NCBI GenBank assembly: GCA_039519185.1
Contig: CM076846.1
Span: 186,853,068 to 186,917,067 of the forward strand
From: Astragalus membranaceus
Lineage: Eukaryota > Streptophyta > Magnoliopsida > Fabales > Fabaceae
Length of the DNA: 64,000 nt
Direction: 5' to 3'
Part shown: in pieces, positions 23,166 to 34,948 of the stretch
How the letters are laid out: each line of letters starts with the position of its first letter
Position numbering within the stretch: position 1 is the stretch's first letter
Notes under the pieces: generated by a model
Databases searched by the model: none
What the model was told of the DNA's origin: nothing
The model's input: the letters and a program-made list of their open reading frames with translations, nothing else
Position numbers and translations under genes: made by a program

Positions 23166-24206
23166 ACCTCTTTTTTCATTTTCAAACACACACAGATTTC
23201 ACGAGATCAGAGGAGAATTTCCCAAATCTCATTTCAACACACATTTTCACCACATTTTCACAACTCCTCTCTGCTTCTCAGACACAGATTTTCACGAGAT
23301 CAGAGAAAAAACCCATTTTTCTCGAAATCTCTCACATTTTAGAAAAACTCTTCTACGCTTTATTTTTTCGCTCTATTCGTTCTGTTGGTCCGTCTGAGCT
23401 GATCTTCTGCAAGAGTTAGTTGGAGTTGCGTTCTTCAAGTGGTAGTATCTGCCTTCATCAGAGGTATTTCTGTCTTTATATTTGTTAATATTTAATCATT
23501 GTGATCCATGCCAAAATTGCCCTATGTGATTTAACTTAGTTATAGTGTCATTGTTGATGATGAACCACATGATTCCCACTTATGCCTAGTGCATCATGTT
23601 CTGAGTGGTGAAGATGGTCTCAGATGATTCAACCCTTTTAGTTTATATGATGATTGGCAATGTGATTCACACTTGTGCACTTGTGCACTTAATCTTAAGT
23701 GTGAGGATTGACCAAAGTGATTCAACGTTCTTTGATACTTTGGTCGCTAAATAATTTGCTTGCTTATGCTGGCCAATGATCATGATTGAGGCAACTCTTT
23801 TGCTTGAGCTTACAGCGTCATCGTCTACTCTCATATAGAATATCATCAATACTTAGATAGGTCCATTCCTTACATTGCATCTTCCACTAGATGTGAATTT
23901 AGATTCCCTTGCGTTTTGTAGAAATATTTGAGTATGGTTCTCGCCTAGCATCTTCCACTAGACGTGCATTTAGGTTCAATCTCGCCTACTCTTGTATTTT
24001 GCTTAATGCCCGATTCAAGTTCCTTCCTTGCCTATCTATGTGTTGTGATCTAATATGTGTAGTTTAGGCTTGATTTTTGTTTGCGAATTCAAATATTGTT
24101 GCTTAACGATTTGATTCCACTGATTGTGTTATGCTTGAATCCACCAATTCTTTCTTGCATTCATGGTTTTCATTTCTAAAACGACCTGGCACAAAAACGG
24201 TTACTA

Positions 24207-24915
24207 GTGGCAATCCATCACAACCTTTGTTGGTTTGATTGCCATGAAAGCCTCAATTTCAAAAGAATTGTCGTAAGCATAAAGCAAGCTACTAGTGATA
24301 ATCCATCACAACCTTTGTTGGTTTGATTATCATGAACGCGTCCAATTTCAAAAAGCATTTTTCTAAGTTATTAGCGGTGGTCCATCATAACCATTGTTAG
24401 TTTAATCATCAAAGCAAAAGACTTTCATTTTTAAGGCTCGTTAGAACTACGTCGCTTTGATTCCCATCTGGGATACGTAAGAGCGAGTCACATTCTCGTC
24501 AAGCGCAACCATAAAAAGTTTAGCATTTGCATAACAAAAAGAAAAGAGTTATTTTCATAACAAAAAAGAATCACTTTTGCAAACCAATACCATTTTCAGA
24601 ACGAAAACCTTTTCCTTTCTAAAAACATTTTCAATCCATTGTCGCTAGTGGCTAATCAGAACCTTTGTTCGTCTAGCCATTGGTAGCAATGTCTTTTTCC
24701 CTAAAGAACAACAAGCGATGATCACTCATAACCTTTGTTAGCTTGATCATTCGTGCCAATCAATCCCTTTCGAAGACCACTTTCAAAAGAGCAAATAAAA
24801 ACGGGTTGCTACTAATAGTCAATCAGAACCTTTGTTCGTCTGACTAGTGGTATTGACTCTCATTTTCTAGAGTACTTAGCGGTGATTACCCATAACCTTG
24901 GTTAGTTTAATCATT
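24207..24915. repeat. Seven hairpins with conserved loop and changing stems (LTR 1)
   Basis: Each unit has arms around a loop core close to ACCTTTGTT. Arms: TGGCAATC/GATTGCCA (24208), TGATAATC/GATTATCA (24296), GGTGGT/ATCATC with G-T pairs (about 24377), TGGCTA/TAGCCA (24649), ATGATCA/TGATCAT (24718), TAGTCA/TGACTA (24816), TGATTA/TAATCA (24893). Looser members occur in the internal region at about 25910 and 26038. The copies in LTR 2 are the same. Confidence 0.8.
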
Positions 24916-25061
24916 CACTAAATGCTCGTCCTATTTCGAAAACTCACTAAAAAAAGATAAAAAAACAAAAACTTTTCAAAAAGACAAAGAAGAACTACGT
25001 AGCTTTGAGTTCTCCATCGCACCGGGAGATACGTAGGAGCGGGCCATGTCCCGTCAAGCGT
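24444..25061. repeat. Two copies of a ~75-nt structured repeat (LTR 1)
   Basis: Copies at 24444-24510 and 24992-25061. Common frame: GAACTACGT..GCTTTGA, a small hairpin, ATACGTARGAGCG, a second small hairpin, CGTCAAGCG. First hairpin arms are TCCC/GGGA in one copy and TCTCC/GGAGA in the other. Second hairpin arms are GAG/CTC and GGG/CCC. A third copy lies in the internal region at 26573-26642. Confidence 0.75.
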
Positions 25062-25397
25062 TTTTTCTAAAAAACCATTTTCCCCCCTTTTTCATAATAA
25101 ATAAAGATTTTCAATAAGAAGTAGAGAGGCAAAATTAAGTATTTTCAAGTCAACACACTAAAACCACACATTTAATTAAAGGTTCCCTCTCAGTAGAGAG
25201 GACGTGTGGGGTGCTAACACCTTCCCTGCGCGTAACCGACCCCCGAACCCTATTCTCTAGTTTCGCAAGACCAATCGCTTTCCAAAAAAGGTTTTCCTAA
25301 TATTTTCCTTAATAAATATTGGTGGCGGCTTCATTGTCTTAGGAAAAGTTGTGAACGAGGAAGGTTCTCCCTCGGGGACTTTTTCGGGCGCAACAGC

Positions 25398-25416
25398 TGG
25401 CGACTCCACTGGGGAC
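25398..25416 (+). other. Primer-binding site of the LTR element
   Basis: TGGCGACTCCACTGGGGAC begins 2 nt after the LTR 1 end. It starts with TGG, complementary to a tRNA CCA end. As I recall, Ogre-like elements use a tRNA-Arg primer with a similar site. Not checked against a tRNA set. Confidence 0.6.
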
Positions 25417-26572
25417 TAAAAAACATTTTTTCAAAAGTGGGTCAAGCCTAATTAATTAAGTGTGTGGTTTGTGTGATTGATTTGAACATCTTGCTTTGCC
25501 TCTATTCTTCTTCTTTTTCATAAGCATGTTGCATCCATATGCATTCTTCTTCTATGTTTGCTTTTGTTTAAAATAATAGATAGTTACTTCTTTGCTTAAA
25601 TGCTTAGTTCCCTCATGCATATTTCCCCTCTCTTGTCATGTCCCCTTCTTCTCAGCTCCCTTTCTGAGGTAAGCAATGTGTTTGTTGTTGGCACCCTAGA
25701 TTAGTTGAATTTGATTGGTATTGAACCCTAGGGTAGACGACATGTTATGGCTTTCTATTGTCTGGACTGTTCTGGATTTTCATTTGCAGGTGGGGTAGTT
25801 TTTAAGGAAACGCCCTTCGCACACACACACTTGTACCTTGAGGCTACATGATTAGAGAAAGAGACCATAACCCAGGTCTGTTAGGATACCATAGGATGAG
25901 TGGATTCGAGTAGTGGGAGCCCATCAGGACCTTTGTCCGTTTGGCTACTCGCGAAAGTTTCAATCAGAGTTGTGCTCTTTCATGATGCTTCGTATCTAGC
26001 AGTTTGCTGCATTTACAAGGAATTTCGTGAAAGAGACTGTGGCTCTGATGACCTTTGTGAGGGTGTGAATAGAGCTACATGAGAAGATTATCCCTAAAAT
26101 ACCTTAGATCATAGGTTCTACCCCCTTTTAGGTCACAAGGGCTTTCCAAATTGTGTGTTGCATCATTGCATTCAGTTCAATCAATTTTTCCTTCAAAATT
26201 TTTGAAAATCAAAAAGAAAAAAAAAAGATATGCTTTCCCTTTTCAATAAACGCCTATATGAGGTGGCATATAGTGTGAAAATTTTCAAATCACCACCTGT
26301 AAATATCCTCTTTCTGCAAAAGCACAAAAAAGAAGCATCATTGCATCATTGCATCATCGCATCATTGCATCATTTGCATTGCATAAAATTCCAATTTTGA
26401 AAAAAAAAACCATTCATCTTGCATTCATTACATAAAGATAAAACAAAAAAAAAACAATTATCATCTGCATAGCATAAGCATTTCATTTATGATCATGCAA
26501 AAAAATCCTTGTCAAGTTCATCCAAGACGAGGCATTCATGCATAAGCATTATTTCAAAAAAAAGGACACAGT

Positions 26573-26642
26573 AGAACTACGTAAGCTTTGATTCCTCATT
26601 ACAATGGGGATACGTAGGAGCGGGTCATACCCCGTCAAGCAC
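26573..26642. repeat. Third copy of the ~75-nt structured repeat
   Basis: Same frame as in the LTRs, but outside them. First hairpin TCCTCAT/ATGGGGA (one G-T pair), second hairpin GGGT/ACCC, followed by CGTCAAGC. Confidence 0.7.
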
Positions 26643-27719
26643 ATTTTTCTAAAACCCTTTTTCCAATAAATCATTTGCATCTCCAAATAATTTTCAAAAT
26701 CATGTTCCAAAACTAAAAAACAAAAAAGAAAATCATTGTGAGTATCATGCATTTCATTGCACAAAAAAAATGGAAACAAGAAAGCATCTCATTCATAATC
26801 ATGAATAAAAATCATCATCAAGTTTATTCAAAATGTAGCATTCATGCACCATTTCATTAACCTCATCACTTTAGTACATCATTCCTCCATACATGCATCT
26901 CTCAAAAAAGGAAGGGGCGTTGGCATTTCATACTTTGCCTTGCCTCTAAAAAATCAGCATTTAGAAAAAAGCATCATTCCTGCATCTTTCATCATTCAAA
27001 AGAAAAAGGGGGCATTGGTATTTCGTACCTTGTCTCGCCTCTAAAAAATAAAAAAAAATCAAAATCAAAAATCATTTTGAAAAAAAGGGGCATCATTCTT
27101 GCATCATTCGCATTGGCATTCCATATTTTGTCTTGCATTAAAAATAACAAAATTATTTAGAATAAGCCACACTCTTCGAGTGGTCATTCTCCACGCATTT
27201 GCATCATACTTTCATATCATAATTTGTTCATTCATTCATTGCATAAAATAAGAGTTGTGATGAGAAGCGAGACGTTCTTGCGAAACAATCATCCTTTTTG
27301 GAAAAGTTTATCCTTACTTGGTTGCAAACTCAAGGTGTTCCAAGGCACTCAGTTTTTCAAATCAATAGCTCATTTGCATTTCTTTCAAAAGCACTGCATC
27401 CCATCCATTCTATGACAAAAGACTGAAATAGTGTATCAAAGAAAAAAAACAAATTTTTAACTGATGTTAACTCTCTGTGAAGCATTCTTCTAATGAGCGT
27501 GCATGCTATGAGTACATTCTCTTGTTTGAGTCCGTTGGTTTTCCTCCCTTACCACAGTTTCCCGTCCAAGTCTAGTCCCGCCCCGTCCACCCATAAAGTG
27601 CATATTCTCCCCATCAGTGCGTATTTGACTTTTGATTCAAGTCCTCCATGCTGGGGCAAGTCTGTGATCACTAATTTTCCTTGTCGGTATCATATTCCTT
27701 CAGTGCAAGTCTCTCAAAA

Positions 27720-27756
<37 letters not shown>

Positions 27757-28611
27757 TAATAATAAACAAGAAAACAAGCTCGCTAGGTTGAAAACCCGCA
27801 AAGGGAGGCCTAGGCAAAAAGGAGCGCCCGGTGGACTGAAAACTCGCAAAGAGCGGTCTAGGCAAAAATTAGGGCACAAAAAAAGAAAAAAGAGCAAACA
27901 CATGAAGATAGATAAATTATTGTTCTAAAGTTAAGTCTTATAGAAATAAGCAATCGGGATTTGAAATGAAGTTTGGCCATCTCCTCAAAAACCCCAAAAT
28001 CCCAGAAAGTCCCTTTCCTACCCACCTTGAGCCAAGGAAAACCAAAATCCAAAAATCACCCTAGACAAGGATCACCCCAAATAAAAAAAAAGAAAAAAAA
28101 AACAGTGCATCACTTTTTATCAGCTCACCCGAGTCGAAGAAGGAAAAGAATCATAAAAAAAAACAAAAAACAAAAAAAAAAGGGGATTCAAAAATGAAGT
28201 GGTGAGCTGGTACATGTTACCACAAAATACAAGAGATCCTTGTCTAAATAAACCTTCAAACACTCCACCATTCCAACACCTGATTCCATAAACCTTCAAA
28301 CACTTCCTTTGGCCTCAACATCAAACCCCTTAGTCATTCTACCATGAGACACGAATTTGCTTTAGCAGAGCCCAAACAAGCCCAATAACCATCTTCCTCA
28401 TAGACCATTAACCGTCAATCAACGCCGAACAAAACTCATCCTCCCATTAGCCTCAAACACTTCATTAAGCCTAACCCTCCTTCCTCCACAAAACACCACA
28501 ATCCCGAAAAGTCTATTCCGATCAAAGACCGGTTGCTTTTGTTCACTCAAATTCTAATCTTAGGACGAACAAGCTTATCTATGTACAATGTGTTTGCTCA
28601 AAAGAAAAACA

Positions 28612-28730
28612 AACGATCAGAAAAAAGAAAGCTGATCAAGAAAAAATAAACCCTCAGAAAAAAAGAGAACTGAGGAAACAAAAACGAACAGTCAGAAAAA
28701 AGAAAGCTGACAAAATAAAAAAAAATAATA
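28612..28730. repeat. Three small hairpins with A-rich loops and changing stems
   Basis: Three adjacent units have loops close to AAAAAAGAAAG. The stems are GATCAG/CTGATC, CCTCAG/CTGAGG and GTCAG/CTGAC. Stem sequence changes between units while pairing is kept. Confidence 0.6.
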
Positions 28731-31350
28731 AAAAAAAAAGAGGGACTTGCACTCTAAAGCACATTCAAGATGCATTAAAACAAGGTTTAGTGGTCACCAG
28801 GTAAGGATTCTTTCGCACCAAAAAGTCAAGACATCGGTAGAGAACCAAAGCTTTGCACTAAGAATACCACTCAGACCCAAAAGTTAGGGCATTCTCTTCA
28901 CCACCCACACACCCTAGTCTTGGGAAAGTCTGTTCAATGCCCATCCCATGTCACTCCAGTTGTCAATGTCATTCCAAAGTGGGGCAAGTGCATTCCCATT
29001 CCTTCACCTCATTCATTCCCATAAAAACCTCACCGGGGCAATCTCTCAACTCACTATCCTAAACAAGACCTTGTCATTCTGATTGGGGCAGCTTTGTCCT
29101 TGTTATGACTGGGGCAACATCAAACTTTATGGGTTGAGACAAAATCTCTTTTGATCCACCTTCCCTTTCAAAAGCCGAAGCATTCCCAATTCATCACCTT
29201 CTACGCCCCTAGTTGTTGTCACCACTAGACAGGGGCAAATTATTCAAAGACCTGAATTGGGGGAATCTTGTATCTCTTGAGCCCTCATGAGCTTCGGCAA
29301 CAACCATGTCTGTCATTCATTCACTTGCCATAAAAAGTCCATGCCCTAAACCAATTCCAAGTTAACTGACTCATTCATTCACATTTGCACTCCTATGCAT
29401 GCTTACTAGATAATGTTTCAAAAGAGAGAGCACAAGTTGTTTACGTGATATCTAAAATTCAGTCATCATGGAAAGAAAGAGAAAACAAGTGAGGTTGTAC
29501 GTAAATAAAAACCTTGAGAACACCGGAGTTTGAATCAAATTCAACTTCTCAACAAAATGGGCAATAATCATCTCAATTCCTTGCATTCAAAGTCTCGCAT
29601 CTCATCATCACAAAAATGTTTACCTCATGCATCTAGGTATTTCAATCTATTCATTATAGCATATGCATCAAAGCATTACATTTGCATCTTCACATTTTGT
29701 GCATTCATCACATAAGCAAAAAGAAAAAATGTTCCACGTCAGTTGCACCATATTAATACTTGCATTTCATAGAAGAAAATAGTAAAGAAGAAAAAGCAGA
29801 AATCTTTTCATTGCATTGGCATCATATTCGCACTTCATAAAAAAGGAAAAGAACAAAATCATTGCATATCATTCATCATTAGAGCATTACATTTTGCATC
29901 AGATATTCCATAGAAAAAGCAAAGAAAGCAAAAAGAAAACAAAGAAAAGAAACCACAAAAGCAACACAAAAACATTCCCTGTCATCCAGCATTCCATATC
30001 ATTCATCATTTCACAAGCATTCCTTTGTCATTCAATCATCAAACATTAAAGCAGTGCATACGCATCATATTAACATTAGCATTTCCATAAAAGAAAAAAA
30101 GAACAAGAATCATTGCATCAAACATCAGAGCATTGCATCATATTAATGTTTGCATTTCATAGAAGAAGCAAAAAGAAACAAACAGAAGTTAGAACAGGAG
30201 CATTTCATTCATCAAAGCATCAATCACCGCATACATTTGCATTCAAACATCAAAGCAATACAGTTGCATCACATCAATACTGGCATCTCATAGAAGAAAA
30301 GAAAGCTAGAACATCCCATGTCATTCATCATTTTACAGCAATATCCCCATTTCATAAAAAAAAAAGAGTTTTCCTTTGCATGTCATTAAAATACATGAGC
30401 ATTCCATGTCATCAAATACCAAAGCTTTGCATTCGCATACCCATGATTCTTAAAAGAGCAAAAAGAGAAGCCAAAAGAGAGAAAAGAGAAGAGCCAAGAG
30501 AGCAACAAAAAGAAAAGAAAAGAAAGAAAAAGAAAGAAGAGAAGCTAGAGAAAGAGAAAAGACATATAAGAACAGGGGAAAATCATGCATTCAGCATTCA
30601 TAAGCGAAAGAAAAAGAAAATCATGCATTGCGTACAGACAAGAGAAGAAAAGGAAAATCATTGCATTCATCAAGCATAATCATGCATTCATAAGCGAAAG
30701 AAAAAGAAAAAATCATGCATTGCGTACAGACAAGAGAAGAAAAGGAAAATCATTGCATCCATCAAGCATATAGGAACAGTAGAAAATCATGCATTCATCC
30801 AACATAGACAAAAGAAATAATAAACTCATCATTCATCATAAGAAAAAAGAAAACAGCAATCATGGCATTTGCATTGCATGCATTTGTTCATTTTCAGCTA
30901 CAGGTACAAAAGAGGATGAGCACTTCGGTGTTAGCCCTCGCCCCCAGATTCCAGAAAATGTTCCCCAAGTTGGGAGTTCAGAAAGAGAAAAAAAGAAAAG
31001 AGAGAAATAGAAAAGAAAGAGAGAAAAGAAAAGAGAGCGCTCAAGCGCGCATTGCGGATCGGAGCACAAAGATCATCGCTCCCTTCTGCCCAGGTCTCAC
31101 ATCGTGTACGAGCAACGCGATGGACCGCAGCCCCATGTGCGGTTCAACGGAATAGTTGTATCAGCCTAAGATACAGTGGACGCCGTGCATTGATCAGTAT
31201 ATCAGTTCCGGAGCTGATAACGATCCCCCCGATCGCTCGAAAAGGCCAACAGGAAGAGCGTGCTCCTCAAAGCCACGTGCAAACTCGGATTCGTCAAGAG
31301 TTCGTTTAAGGATTACAGGTTTTAGGCAGCCTGGGCAATTTACCGCTTTC

Positions 31351-31600
31351 TGCACGCCAAGTGCCCATTTTACTTTTCTGTCTGCACGCCAAGTGCCCAT
31401 TTTACTTTTCTGTCTGCACGCCAAGTGCCCATTTTACCTTTCTGTCCGCACGCAAGTGCCCATTTTACTTTTCTGTCTGCACGCCAAGTGCCCATTTTAC
31501 TTTTCTGTTTGCACGCCAAGTGCCCATTTTACTTTTCTGTCTGCACGCCAAGTGCCCATTTTACCTTTTCTGTCTACACGTCAGTGTTCATTTACTGTTT
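31351..31600. repeat. 32-bp tandem repeat near the 3' LTR
   Basis: About eight units of TGCACGCCAAGTGCCCATTT plus TACTTTTCTGTC, starting at about 31351, 31383, 31415, 31447, 31478, 31510, 31542 and 31574. The last ones are degenerate. Tandem repeats just before the 3' LTR are common in Ogre-like elements. Confidence 0.85.
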
Positions 31601-31764
31601 TCGCATCAACACGAAAGTGTCTATCTTTCCACAAAAAAAAAATTCGGATTTCTCCAAATGGACAAAATTGGTATAATTTCTGAATTCTTTATTTCTATTT
31701 TACCTTCGAAATATGTCTCGCGCAATTCATATTTCTTGGTAAAATCCAAATAAAGAGGGGCAAC

Positions 31765-34726
31765 TGTCATACCCCAATTTTGTCCGGCTTAGGTCCAAAC
31801 CCTAATTTTCCACACAAAAATAAATTATGCATTGCATTTTGGGTCCTAGAAACCATTCCAAAGTTTTTAAAATCATTTTTAGGGTTAGAATGCACTTTTT
31901 GGGAAATTAGGGTTTTTAGGGTCAAAAAGGGCATTTTGGTCATTTCTCACAAAAAGGGTCTATAAAAATAATTTTGCATGGAAATATTTTTCAATAAGCC
32001 TCATGCATGAAAATAATTTTTTTAGAAAGTATAAAATTGATTTTATCATGCATATAATGTATTCTTGATGAATAAGGAAGTTATCCATGTTTTTAGGAAG
32101 GCACATAATCGATTATTCATATCCTTCCTTCAAGTAAATAATCGATTATCTACTCTGAAAATCAAGGGGATAATCGATTATCTACCTGAAAATCAAGGGG
32201 ATAATCGATTATCTACTCTGAAAATCAAAGGGGATAATCGATTATCTACTCTGAAACAATTCAGGAGCATAATCGATTATCCCATGTTTTCACTAAGGTC
32301 CATAATCGATTATGAGCATAAATGGAAAGTTTTCACTAAATATGGTGAGTACCTAATCGATTATATATGCCATATAATCGATTATCTACTCAAAAATCAA
32401 TGAGCCAATAATCGATTACATCTCCCAAGTGTTTTTCAACATAATCGATTAGCCTATTTCCTAAAATAGATCAAATCTAATTTCCTATAAATAGGCACCT
32501 CTTTTTTCATTTTCAAACACACACAGATTTCACGAGATCAGAGGAGAATTTCCCAAATCTCATTTCAACACACATTTTCACCACAATTTCACAACTCCTC
32601 TCTGCTTCTCAGACACAGATTTTCACGAGATCAGAGAAAAAACCCATTTTTCTCGAAATCTCTCACATTTTAGAAAAACTCTTCTACGCTTTATTTTTTC
32701 GCTCTATTCGTTCTGTTGGTCCGTCTGAGCTGATCTTCTGCAAGAGTTAGTTGGAGTTGCGTTCTTCAAGTGGTAGTATCTGCCTTCATCAGAGGTATTT
32801 CTGTCTTTATATTTGTTAATATTTAATCATTGTGATCCATGCCAAAATTGCCCTATGTGATTTAACTTAGTTATAGTGTCATTGTTGATGATGAACCACA
32901 TGATTCCCACTTATGCCTAGTGCATCATGTTCTGAGTGGTGAAGATGGTCTCAGATGATTCAACCCTTTTAGTTTATATGATGATTGGCAATGTGATTCA
33001 CACTTGTGCACTTGTGCACTTAATCTTAAGTGTGAGGATTGACCAAAGTGATTCAACGTTCTTTGATACTTTGGTCGCTAAATAATTTGCTTGCTTATGC
33101 TGGCCAATGATCATGATTGAGGCAACTCTTTTGCTTGAGCTTACAGCGTCATCGTCTACTCTCATATAGAATATCATCAATACTTAGATAGGTCCATTCC
33201 TTACATTGCATCTTCCACTAGATGTGAATTTAGATTCCCTTGCGTTTTGTAGAAATATTTGAGTATGGTTCTCGCCTAGCATCTTCCACTAGACGTGCAT
33301 TTAGGTTCAATCTCGCCTACTCTTGTATTTTGCTTAATGCCCGATTCAAGTTCCTTCCTTGCCTATCTATGTGTTGTGATCTAATATGTGTAGTTTAGGC
33401 TTGATTTTTGTTTGCGAATTCAAATATTGTTGCTTAACGATTTGATTCCACTGATTGTGTTATGCTTGAATCCACCAATTCTTTCTTGCATTCATGGTTT
33501 TCATTTCTAAAACGACCTGGCACAAAAACGGTTACTAGTGGCAATCCATCACAACCTTTGTTGGTTTGATTGCCATGAAAGCCTCAATTTCAAAAGAATT
33601 GTCGTAAGCATAAAGCAAGCTACTAGTGATAATCCATCACAACCTTTGTTGGTTTGATTATCATGAACGCGTCCAATTTCAAAAAGCATTTTTCTAAGTT
33701 ATTAGCGGTGGTCCATCATAACCATTGTTAGTTTAATCATCAAAGCAAAAGACTTTCATTTTTAAGGCTCGTTAGAACTACGTCGCTTTGATTCCCATCT
33801 GGGATACGTAGGAGCGAGTCACATTCTCGTCAAGCGCAACCATAAAAAGTTTAGCATTTGCATAACAAAAAGAAAAGAGTTATTTTCATAACAAAAAAGA
33901 ATCACTTTTGCAAACCAATACCATTTTCAGAACGAAAACCTTTTCCTTTCTAAAAACATTTTCAATCCATTGTCGCTAGTGGCTAATCAGAACCTTTGTT
34001 CGTCTAGCCATTGGTAGCAATGTCTTTTTCCCTAAAGAACAACAAGCGATGATCACTCATAACCTTTGTTAGCTTGATCATTCGTGCCAATCAATCCCTT
34101 TCGAAGACCACTTTCAAAAGAGCAAATAAAAACGGGTTGCTACTAATAGTCAATCAGAACCTTTGTTCGTCTGACTAGTGGTATTGACTCTCATTTTCTA
34201 GAGTACTTAGCGGTGATTACCCATAACCTTGGTTAGTTTAATCATTCACTAAATGCTCGTCCTATTTCGAAAACTCACTAAAAAAAGATAAAAAAACAAA
34301 AACTTTTCAAAAAGACAAAGAAGAACTACGTAGCTTTGAGTTCTCCATCGCACCGGGAGATACGTAGGAGCGGGCCATGTCCCGTCAAGCGTTTTTTCTA
34401 AAAAACCATTTTCCCCCCTTTTTCATAATAAATAAAGATTTTCAATAAGAAGTAGAGAGGCAAAATTAAGTATTTTCAAGTCAACACACTAAAACCACAC
34501 ATTTAATTAAAGGTTCCCTCTCAGTAGAGAGGACGTGTGGGGTGCTAACACCTTCCCTGCGCGTAACCGACCCCCGAACCCTATTCTCTAGTTTCGCAAG
34601 ACCAATCGCTTTCCAAAAAAGGTTTTCCTAATATTTTCCTTAATAAATATTGGTGGCGGCTTCATTGTCTTAGGAAAAGTTGTGAACGAGGAAGGTTCTC
34701 CCTCGGGGACTTTTTCGGGCGCAACA
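31765..34726 (+). repeat. LTR 2 of the large LTR element
   Basis: Same length as LTR 1 (2,962 bp). Differences seen: T to C near position 23 of the LTR, T to A in the CCACAtTTTCACAAC stretch (near 32586), and A to G in GGATACGTARGAGCG (near 33811). The palindrome array is at about 32106-32451 and the hairpin series at about 33538-34246. Confidence 0.85.
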
Positions 34727-34948
34727 GCTGGCGACTCCACTGGGGACTAAAAAACATTTTTTCAAAAGTGGGTCAAGCCTAATTAATTAAGTGTGTGGTT
34801 TGTGTGATTGATTTGAACATCTTGCTTTGCCTCTATTCTTCTTCTTTTTCATAAGCATGTTGCTTCCATATGCATTCTTCTTCTATGTTTGCTTTTGTTT
34901 AAAATAATAGATAGTTACTTCTTTGCTTAAATGCTTAGTTCCCTCATG
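34727..34948 (+). mobile_element. Second PBS and truncated leader after LTR 2
   Basis: TGGCGACTCCACTGGGGAC and the next ~200 bp repeat the sequence after LTR 1 with a single change seen (CATCCATATG versus CTTCCATATG). The match stops abruptly at 34948 and repeat-unit sequence follows. An LTR should not be followed by its PBS unless a further element shared that LTR. Confidence 0.8.

Larger units (their letters stand above)
22434..25395 (+). repeat. LTR 1 of the large LTR element
   Basis: Starts TGTCATACCCCAATTTTG and ends GGGCGCAACA. It contains an array of eleven TAATCGATTA palindromes (22775-23120), CTATAAATAGG at about 23154 as a likely TATA box, seven covarying hairpins (24207-24915) and two copies of a ~75-nt structured repeat. 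Short hairpins follow near the end (CCTCTC-AGTA-GAGAGG and GGTG-CTAA-CACC at about 25186-25222). Confidence 0.85.
25417..31764 (+). other. Internal region of the LTR element, no coding capacity seen
   Basis: About 6.3 kb with no open frame over about 190 codons and no retroviral motif in the frames I read. It holds low-complexity GCATTGCATCA-type sequence (26330-30850), an (AAT)n run (27719-27762), more hairpin units, a GC-richer segment (31030-31340) and a 32-bp tandem repeat near the 3' end. A G-rich pair near 27780-27870 (GAAAACCCGCAAAGGG and GAAAACTCGCAAAGAG frames) again shows facing arms. Confidence 0.7.
22434..34948 (+). mobile_element. Large non-coding LTR retroelement (Ogre/Tat-like) with an extra leader after LTR 2
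   Basis: Order: LTR 1 (22434-25395), PBS, non-coding internal region, polypurine tract AAAGAGGGGCAAC before 31765, LTR 2 (31765-34726), then a second PBS and 222 bp that repeat 25396-25617. The LTRs are both 2,962 bp and differ at only three sites by eye. No gag, protease, integrase or reverse transcriptase is visible, so the element depends on others. The trailing PBS plus leader means a second element sharing LTR 2 once followed and is truncated at 34948. Flanks do not show a TSD: the left flank is a piece of the 1,008-bp repeat, and the right flank is a later part of the same repeat with about 540 bp missing. An ectopic recombination or deletion fits this. Confidence 0.8.

Noticed and set aside
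22434..25617. A longer LTR of about 3.18 kb ending at CCCTCA
   Set aside because: A primer-binding site with TGG start lies right after 25395, so the extra 222 bp is leader and not LTR.
27493..27903. Open frames ending in runs of Ile or Tyr
   Set aside because: They are produced by the (AAT)n microsatellite.
30113..31300. Open frames of 70-190 codons in the LTR element
   Set aside because: Lys/Glu-rich low complexity without gag or pol motifs.
31351..31600. CRISPR-like 32-bp repeats
   Set aside because: Units are contiguous tandem copies with no unique spacers.
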